Shown here piece by piece: positions 5,071 to 9,412 of a DNA stretch of 9,412 bases. The notes below the pieces were generated by a model. That model was not told where the DNA came from, did no database searches, and worked only from the letters and a program-made list of their open reading frames with translations. The DNA comes from an uncultured Bacteroidales bacterium. Lineage in GTDB: Bacteria > Bacteroidota > Bacteroidia > Bacteroidales > Porphyromonadaceae. The stretch is from contig CABTZX010000049.1 of NCBI GenBank assembly GCA_902489445.1, positions 1-9,412 on the forward strand, in the 5' to 3' direction. The translations under genes were made by a program, and so were the position numbers. How positions within the stretch are numbered: the stretch's first letter is position 1; every line of letters begins with the position of its first letter.

Positions 5071-6744
5071 ATGGACGCTTTTGTTCAATGGCTTAATGAG
5101 GTATTTTTAGTACCATCGGTAACACAAACCATCATCATCATCTTTTTGGTGTGCGCCGTGGGGATGCTTTTTACCAAAATCCCTATGGGTAAGTTCTCCT
5201 TAGGAATTGCGTTCGTATTCTTTACCGGAATTGCGGTGGCAAACCTCGGCGTAAAGGTAGATCCGCAATCACTGATTTTTGCGCAAAACTTTGGCTTGGT
5301 GCTCTTTATCTATGCATTAGGTGTACAGGTGGGTCCATCCTTTTTCCCATCACTTAAGAGTGGTGGCATACAGGATAATCTGCTGGGGTTGCTCGTAGTG
5401 GCACTGTCGCTCGTGCTCTGCTGGCTTTTTTACCTCCTCTTGGGCATTCCCATTACCGATATGGTGGGCGTTATGAGCGGAGCCGTAACCAATACGCCTA
5501 TGCTGGCAGCGGCACAAACTACCGTTGCCGGTATCGACCCCAATTCGGCTGATATACAGGCTAATATGGCGCTTGCCTGCGCCGTTACCTACCCATTAGG
5601 TGTAGTGGGGATGATTATTGCTCTAATCGTATTGGAACTTTTACCTCAAAAGAGCAAGAAAACGACTGAAGTACAGCACAGTACCTATCTATCGGAGTAC
5701 CAAATTGTCAATCCGAGTATCTTTGGCATGAATATTGCACAGATAGCTAAGGAGGCGGATTTCAACTTTGTGGTTACCCGTGTGTGGCATAATGGCAAAG
5801 TGGCGATACCCGCTTCACAAACGATACTGGAGAAAGACGACCGCATTTTGGTCATTTCGGACAAAGAACACGCCCATACGTTGCAACTCCTTTTCGGTCA
5901 GCGCAATGATGCCGATTGGAACCGTGACGACATCGATTGGGATGCTATTGATAAAGAATTGACCTCCAAGCGACTGGTTATCACGAACAAAGAGCTCGAG
6001 GGCGAACGTTTGGAGCAGATGAAACTGCGCTCGCTCTACGGCGTTAACGTAACCCGTATCGACCGCACCGGAATAGAACTACTAGCAACTCCGGATCTTC
6101 ATGTGCAGTTGGGCGACAGAATGACCGTTGTGGGCAGCAAAGCAGCCGTGGAACAAGCCGAAAAGCTTATCGGTAACGAAGTAAATCTATTAGATTTGCC
6201 AAATCTGCTAAGCCTTTTCACCGGAATGCTCTTGGGATGTATTGTGGGAGCTATCCCGATTATGATTCCCGGAATACAATACCCCATAAAGCTCGGCTTG
6301 GCGGGAGGACCCATCATTATAGGTATTTTGATGGGAGCCTATGGTCCTCGCCTCAAACTGACTACCTACGTTACCAATAGTGTTAGTCTGTTTATGCGGC
6401 ACGCCGGTATCGTTCTTTACTTAGGATGCCTCGGTTTGGCAAGCGGCGGTAATTTCCTGGAAACGATTATCCACGGCTCCGGCTCCTTGTGGGTACTTCT
6501 GGGCTTCATTATCACCATAGTACCGGTGCTAATTGTGGGCATTATAACCCAACAATGGGTAGGGAAAAGTTTTGGCGAAACGTGCGGTTTGTTGTGCGGA
6601 GCTATGGCAAACCCAATGGCGTTGGACTTTCTTGAGGGAAAAGTGAAGGACGATAGCCATAACGTGGCGTACGCCACCGTCTACCCGCTCGGGACCTTTG
6701 CCCGAATCATTACGGCACAAATAATGATTATGCTCTTCTTTTAG
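5071..6744 (+). CDS. AAE-family (AspT/YidE-like) membrane transporter, copy 1
   Basis: The 557-residue protein has the AAE (TC 2.A.81) layout: an N-terminal membrane half (helices near 19-35, 43-60, 69-88, 103-125 and 167-191), two cytosolic TrkA_C/RCK_C domains (about 210-275 and 300-368), and a C-terminal membrane half (378-557). Family motifs seen are LGVQVGPSFF (83-92), GVMSGAVTNTP (133-143), TYPLGVVG (173-180), LGLAGGP (408-414) and YATVYPL (534-540). Known members exchange aspartate for alanine or export succinate; the substrate here is unknown. Oddly, the second pseudo-symmetry motif, TDPPALAYA in copy 2, is here ANPMALDF (513-520), so the transport pathway may differ. The ATG at 5071 precedes a sensible first helix. 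No TAnnTTTG promoter lies in the 104 nt after rplI; transcription may come by read-through of the 4994-5033 terminator or from an atypical promoter. Confidence 0.9.
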   Translation: MDAFVQWLNEVFLVPSVTQTIIIIFLVCAVGMLFTKIPMGKFSLGIAFVFFTGIAVANLGVKVDPQSLIFAQNFGLVLFIYALGVQVGPSFFPSLKSGGIQDNLLGLLVVALSLVLCWLFYLLLGIPITDMVGVMSGAVTNTPMLAAAQTTVAGIDPNSADIQANMALACAVTYPLGVVGMIIALIVLELLPQKSKKTTEVQHSTYLSEYQIVNPSIFGMNIAQIAKEADFNFVVTRVWHNGKVAIPASQTILEKDDRILVISDKEHAHTLQLLFGQRNDADWNRDDIDWDAIDKELTSKRLVITNKELEGERLEQMKLRSLYGVNVTRIDRTGIELLATPDLHVQLGDRMTVVGSKAAVEQAEKLIGNEVNLLDLPNLLSLFTGMLLGCIVGAIPIMIPGIQYPIKLGLAGGPIIIGILMGAYGPRLKLTTYVTNSVSLFMRHAGIVLYLGCLGLASGGNFLETIIHGSGSLWVLLGFIITIVPVLIVGIITQQWVGKSFGETCGLLCGAMANPMALDFLEGKVKDDSHNVAYATVYPLGTFARIITAQIMIMLFF

Positions 6745-6764
6745 GAGCGAAAATTGGGCTAAAC

Positions 6765-6787
6765 TCCGATTTTCCGATTGCTTCCGC
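6765..6787. repeat. Short TCCGATT repeats, array A type
   Basis: TCCGAT occurs at 6765-6770 and 6773-6778, followed by TTCCG at 6783-6787, closely resembling the TCCGATT part of array A (1026-1064). It lies just after the stop codon of the first transporter. It may be a vestigial member of the same repeat family. Confidence 0.4.
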
Positions 6788-6843
6788 GGTAATTTATCTC
6801 TTGGCGAAGAGCACTTTATCGAGGTGGTTTGGGACGATTTTAA

Positions 6844-6872
6844 GGATATAATATCCGGCAATGAGGCTGCCG
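6844..6872. other. Adjacent short dyads between transporter 1 and tRNA-Cys
   Basis: GGATAT-A-ATATCC (6844-6856) is a near-perfect palindrome; CGGCA/TGCCG (6856-6860/6868-6872) forms a second 5-bp stem. No T-run follows. These could end the transporter 1 transcript weakly or bind a regulator; nothing further supports a role. Confidence 0.3.
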
Positions 6873-6899
6873 AATGAGCATACTTTCCTTCGGAAATAC

Positions 6900-6929
6900 T
6901 TGCGGAATGGAAATTTGTGCGTATCTTTG
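6900..6929 (+). promoter_or_regulatory. Promoter of the tRNA-Cys gene
   Basis: TTG at 6900-6902 and TATCTTTG at 6922-6929 are 19 nt apart and fit the Bacteroidota consensus. The start would be near 6936, about 33 nt before the mature tRNA. A small AATTCC/GGAATT stem lies in that leader. Confidence 0.7.
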
Positions 6930-6968
6930 CACCGTTGCAGCGAATTCCTAAGGGAATTATGGACAAAT

Positions 6969-7039
6969 GGTACGTTGGCCGAGTGGTTAGGCAACGGTCT
7001 GCAAAACCGTGTACGGCGGTTCGATTCCGCCACGTACCT
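6969..7039 (+). tRNA. tRNA-Cys (anticodon GCA)
   Basis: The 71-nt cloverleaf folds completely. The acceptor GGTACGT/ACGTACC pairs perfectly, the D arm is GCC...GGC, the anticodon stem is ACGGT/ACCGT with loop CTGCAAA (anticodon GCA), and the T arm is GGCGG/CCGCC with TTCGATT. The discriminator base is T, the expected identity base for tRNA-Cys. CCA is not encoded. It has its own promoter and sits between two paralogous transporter genes. A 14-bp palindrome follows immediately. Confidence 0.97.
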
Positions 7040-7041
7040 CA

Positions 7042-7055
7042 CACCCGTACGGGTG
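7042..7055. terminator. Palindrome just after tRNA-Cys
   Basis: CACCCGTACGGGTG is a perfect 14-bp palindrome starting 3 nt after the tRNA. As RNA it gives a 5-bp stem with loop GTAC. No T-run follows, so termination or 3'-end processing is only a guess. Confidence 0.35.
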
Positions 7056-7133
7056 CCGCTCCGCTTCAACGCATCGCTACTATCCTTTCAAAAACTCACT
7101 TTGCGGTATATTCCTTGCGGATCTGTGCGAGGG

Positions 7134-7165
7134 TTTGCTTTACATGTGTAAATGTACTATCTTTG
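7134..7165 (+). promoter_or_regulatory. Promoter of transporter 2 with a dyad in the spacer
   Basis: TTTG (7134-7137) and TATCTTTG (7158-7165) are 20 nt apart, matching the phylum consensus. Between them lies TTTACA-TG-TGTAAA (7139-7152), a perfect 6-2-6 dyad. A protein bound there would cover the promoter, so it is a candidate operator. The start point would be near 7172, leaving a 50-nt leader with a CTTCC/GGAAG hairpin (7172-7185). Confidence 0.7.
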
Positions 7166-7221
7166 TAACAGCTTCCGAATGGAAGAAGTGTATAGGTGTT
7201 TAGCCCCCTGTTGGACTTGCT

Positions 7222-8898
7222 ATGGAATGGATATCTAATTTACTTTTGAACGAAGGTGTAGCACAATCGATTCTGCTCATCTCTGCTGCAATTGCTTTCG
7301 GATTAATGCTCGGCAGAGTGAAGATATTCGGTATTTCGCTCGGTGTTACGTTTATTCTCTTTGTAGGTATCCTGCTTAGTGCCCTCGGGTTTCAGGCCAA
7401 TCGCGAAACGCTTCATTTTTTTCAGGAAATGGGGCTCATTCTGTTCGTTTTTTCCATCGGATTGCAGGTCGGTCCCTCCTTTTTCTCCAATTTCAGGGAA
7501 GGCGGAGCCAAACTCAATCTATTAGCGGCGTGCGTGGTACTGCTCGGTGCCACTGTTACGCTGGTAATTCACTTTATCACCAAAATTCCCATCAGTACGA
7601 TGGTAGGGGTGATGAGTGGGGCTATTACCAACACACCGGGACTCGGAGCTGCACAACAAGCTTATTTGGACGTAAAGGGCGTTTCCGATCCCTCTATCTC
7701 GTTGGGATACGCCGTTGCTTACCCCCTCGGGGTGGTAGGTATCATCCTTTCGCTGATTTTACTGAAAGCATTGTTCCGGGTTGATTTGGATAAGGAGCAG
7801 AAAGCTTTGGAAAAGCACACCGAACAAGATGAAAAGGGGCTCGTACCGCTTTCGCTTGTTGTGAACAATCCTTCCGTATTCGGAAAGAGCGTTTCCGCTA
7901 TATCGCAGCTACTTAAGGGACATCATTTTGTAGTGAGCCGTATCTATAAGCACGCCGAAGAGGAAATTTTTGTAGTCGGCCCAGATACGGTTCTGGAGGA
8001 AAATGACAAAGTGTTTGTAATTGCACCGCAATCCGACCTGACGGCAGTAACCTCAATGATCGGCTATGAGGTCAAAATGGACCGCAAACAATGGATTCCG
8101 AATGCCTCTCACTTCTCGGCAAAGCACTTTTTAGTTACCAAAAAGGAGGTGAACGGTAAAACCCTTGCCCAACTCAATTTACGCGCTTTGTACGGTGTTA
8201 CCATTACTCGTGTGCAGCGTGCCGGATTCGAGTTCCTCGCCACTCCCTCATTCCGCTTAAAGTATGGCGATGAACTCACCATCGTGGGTAGTGATGCCGC
8301 TTTGAACAACGTGCGCCAACTATTAGGCGATCGCGAGAAACAGCTTAACGAACCCAATCTGATTGCCATCTTTTTGGGCATTGTGTTGGGCGTTGTTCTT
8401 GGTTCGTTGCCCATTTTCGTTCCGGGCATTCCGCAGCCGCTCAAGCTCGGTCTGGCGGGCGGTCCGCTCATTGTGGCTATTCTCATTTCGAGTTTCGGAT
8501 ATAAGTACGGCATGATTACCTATACAACGGATAGCGCCAACCTAATGCTTCGAGAGGTAGGCATTTGTTCCTTCCTTGCTTGCGTGGGGCTCGGAGCCGG
8601 AGGCGGATTCGTAGATACCATTGTCAATAAAGGCGGATACATATGGATTGTGTACGGCTTCCTGATCACCGTTATCCCTCTACTCATTGTGGGAACATTT
8701 GCGCGCGGTAAGATGAAGATGAATTACCTAACGTTGTGCGGACTTCTTGCGGGCAGCACCACCGATCCACCCGCACTGGCATACGCAACATCGCAAGGCG
8801 ACGGTGGTGCCGCGCAGTTGGGCTACGCAACGGTCTATCCGCTTACGATGTTCCTCCGAATCGTGGTGGCACAACTGATCATCCTCTTCTTCGTCTAA
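7222..8898 (+). CDS. AAE-family (AspT/YidE-like) membrane transporter, copy 2
   Basis: The 558-residue protein is a full-length paralog of the upstream transporter with the same order: N-terminal membrane half (helices near 16-30, 36-55, 68-87, 98-119, 162-184), two TrkA_C/RCK_C domains (about 209-281 and 301-369), and C-terminal membrane half (380-558). Motifs include IGLQVGPSFF (79-88), GVMSGAITNTP (129-139), AYPLGVVG (166-173), LGLAGGP (409-415), GSTTDPPALAYA (511-522) and YATVYPL (535-541). Unlike copy 1 it keeps the standard TDPPALA motif, so it is the better candidate for a typical AAE exchanger. The RCK_C domains may sense a ligand. Unlike copy 1 it has a clear promoter (7134-7165) and a strong terminator (8947-8981), so it is an independent unit. 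The substrate is not determined; acidic amino acids or C4-dicarboxylates are family-based guesses. Confidence 0.92.
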   Translation: MEWISNLLLNEGVAQSILLISAAIAFGLMLGRVKIFGISLGVTFILFVGILLSALGFQANRETLHFFQEMGLILFVFSIGLQVGPSFFSNFREGGAKLNLLAACVVLLGATVTLVIHFITKIPISTMVGVMSGAITNTPGLGAAQQAYLDVKGVSDPSISLGYAVAYPLGVVGIILSLILLKALFRVDLDKEQKALEKHTEQDEKGLVPLSLVVNNPSVFGKSVSAISQLLKGHHFVVSRIYKHAEEEIFVVGPDTVLEENDKVFVIAPQSDLTAVTSMIGYEVKMDRKQWIPNASHFSAKHFLVTKKEVNGKTLAQLNLRALYGVTITRVQRAGFEFLATPSFRLKYGDELTIVGSDAALNNVRQLLGDREKQLNEPNLIAIFLGIVLGVVLGSLPIFVPGIPQPLKLGLAGGPLIVAILISSFGYKYGMITYTTDSANLMLREVGICSFLACVGLGAGGGFVDTIVNKGGYIWIVYGFLITVIPLLIVGTFARGKMKMNYLTLCGLLAGSTTDPPALAYATSQGDGGAAQLGYATVYPLTMFLRIVVAQLIILFFV

Positions 8899-8918
8899 CT
8901 CCATCACGGGTTGCCCTC

Positions 8919-9155
8919 ACGGAGCTACATTGCTCCCAATAATCATAAAGGACGTACCATAGTTCGGTGCGTTCTTTTTTTCGTACTACTTACCTAAAGA
9001 AGTGTATCTTCCAGAGCTACAGGAGCTAAGCTAGCAACATACCTTTCTCATTCGGCCCCAAAATTGCCGAGCTACTCCCATCGCGGAGCCGCATTGCTGC
9101 GAACGATTATAAACGCCCTACCTGGTGCGAAGCGTTCCCGTTTCGTACATTTTTC
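8919..9155. repeat. Degenerate direct repeat of about 73 bp, two copies
   Basis: Copies at 8919-8992 and 9083-9155 share CGGAGC, CATTGCT, ATAAA, TACC, GCGTTC and TTTCGTAC in the same order and spacing, roughly 70% identical by eye. The first copy contains the functional-looking terminator of transporter 2. In the second the stem is eroded and the T-run is interrupted. Both begin with the GGAGC hairpin motif also seen at 1347-1364. Confidence 0.6.
8947..8981 (+). terminator. Intrinsic terminator of transporter 2
   Basis: AAAGGACGTACC (8947-8958) pairs with GGTGCGTTCTTT (8966-8977), 12 bp with two G-U pairs and a 7-nt loop. The T-run spans 8975-8981. Confidence 0.9.
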
Positions 9156-9169
9156 GCGTAACGATGCGT

Positions 9170-9189
9170 ACCTCTCGGAGCAGAGAGGT
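9170..9189. other. Perfect 7-bp hairpin
   Basis: ACCTCTC (9170-9176) and GAGAGGT (9183-9189) enclose loop GGAGCA; two wobble pairs can extend the stem outward. No T-run follows on either side. Role unknown. Confidence 0.4.
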
Positions 9190-9263
9190 GTAACAGAAAG
9201 CGAAGCCGAGGGAGCAATTCCAATTACAAGTAGTTCATTAAGAGATGAATTAACCCGTTTCCC

Positions 9264-9381
9264 CTACTCATCTAAGCGGCACCTTTTGATCAGTTCTACG
9301 TAGCCTTCTGCTCTCTTGTACCGATCTCCTCAAATACTTGTGCGTAGATGTTCGGGCGTTTGTATATAGCTGCTCAACCAT
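9264..9381 (-). pseudogene. Possible short decayed coding remnant (speculative)
   Basis: On the reverse strand, 9373 leftward reads AAIYKRPNIYAQVFEEIGTR then EQKA. A shift of frame near 9300-9302 continues YVELIKRCRLDE to a TAG at 9266-9264. The amphipathic, Glu/Lys-rich composition looks protein-like and the two pieces would join by a single-base frameshift. An ATG at 9381-9379 in another frame follows a reverse -7 box TAGATTTG (9407-9400). I recognise no family, and at this length chance cannot be ruled out. Confidence 0.2.
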
Positions 9382-9399
9382 AGCTCTATACCTTTTCTA

Positions 9400-9407
9400 C
9401 AAATCTA
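9400..9407 (-). promoter_or_regulatory. Possible reverse-strand -7 box
   Basis: Read on the reverse strand, 9407-9400 is TAGATTTG, an exact match to TAnnTTTG. The -33 position lies beyond the window, so the promoter cannot be confirmed. It would transcribe leftward into the putative remnant. Confidence 0.3.
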
Positions 9408-9412
9408 TTAAA

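Larger units (their letters stand above)
8899..9412. other. 514-base right end without a convincing intact gene
   Basis: It holds the terminator of transporter 2, two degenerate copies of a roughly 73-bp sequence (8919-8992 and 9083-9155), a 7-bp hairpin (9170-9189), and a possible decayed reverse-strand reading frame near 9264-9381 behind a reverse -7 box at 9400-9407. A forward frame at 9064-9303 is open but has no recognisable features and overlaps these repeats, so it is not called. Confidence 0.6.

Noticed and set aside
6794..7069. Reverse-strand frame ending GYYILKIVPNHLDKVLFAKR
   Set aside because: The last residues look protein-like, but the frame runs through the tRNA-Cys gene and its promoter, and no start codon exists in the plausible part.
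6969..7221. tRNA-Cys as a mobile-element attachment site
   Set aside because: No second copy of the tRNA 3' end and no integrase gene occur in the window; the neighbours on both sides are ordinary transporter genes.
9064..9303. Forward frame of 79 codons at the right end
   Set aside because: It overlaps the degenerate direct repeat and a hairpin, and lacks a good start and any recognisable domain. It is more likely intergenic repeat sequence.

Overview
The window looks like chromosomal DNA from a Bacteroidota (Bacteroidales) organism, most likely a Porphyromonas or close relative. Four things point there: a type IX secretion C-terminal sorting domain at the end of the first gene; several perfect matches to the Bacteroidota sigma-factor -7 box TAnnTTTG placed 17-20 bases after TTG/TTTG; almost no Shine-Dalgarno sequences; and a BIG2-domain lipoprotein. 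The species cannot be fixed from the sequence alone.

Layout. Bases 1-709 are the 3' end of a secreted protein with tandem 74-residue InlB-type B-repeats and a T9SS tail. Bases 710-1855 hold no convincing gene but are dense in structure: an IR hairpin, 19-bp tandem repeats, a U-tailed terminator, an 11-copy decamer array, a reverse-strand boxA-like motif, a tandem pair of 49/50-bp hairpin units, a reverse-strand promoter, a 15-copy decamer array and the forward promoter of the next gene. Bases 1856-3451 encode a 531-aa lipoprotein with two BIG2 domains and an unrecognised C-terminal region that appears internally duplicated. A strong terminator and a 22-bp tandem array follow. Bases 3745-4967 are the ribosomal protein operon rpsF-rpsR-rplI, closed by a terminator. 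Bases 5071-8898 hold two paralogous aspartate:alanine-exchanger (AAE) family transporters flanking a tRNA-Cys gene; the second has its own promoter with a dyad in the spacer and a strong terminator. The final 514 bases carry degenerate repeats and possibly a decayed reverse-strand reading frame.

How it fits together. bS6 and bS18 are, in this phylum, also part of the pocket that hides the 16S rRNA 3' tail, consistent with the general lack of Shine-Dalgarno sites here. The two AAE transporters probably move amino or dicarboxylic acids across the inner membrane. This would fit an amino-acid-fermenting anaerobe, but substrate is an inference.

The most unusual content is not a gene. It is a family of short, helix-phased tandem repeats (10, 10 and 22 bp) in separate intergenic regions beside promoters, plus a candidate reverse-strand non-coding transcription unit in 710-1426. 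No complete, recognisable new enzyme or defence system is visible.
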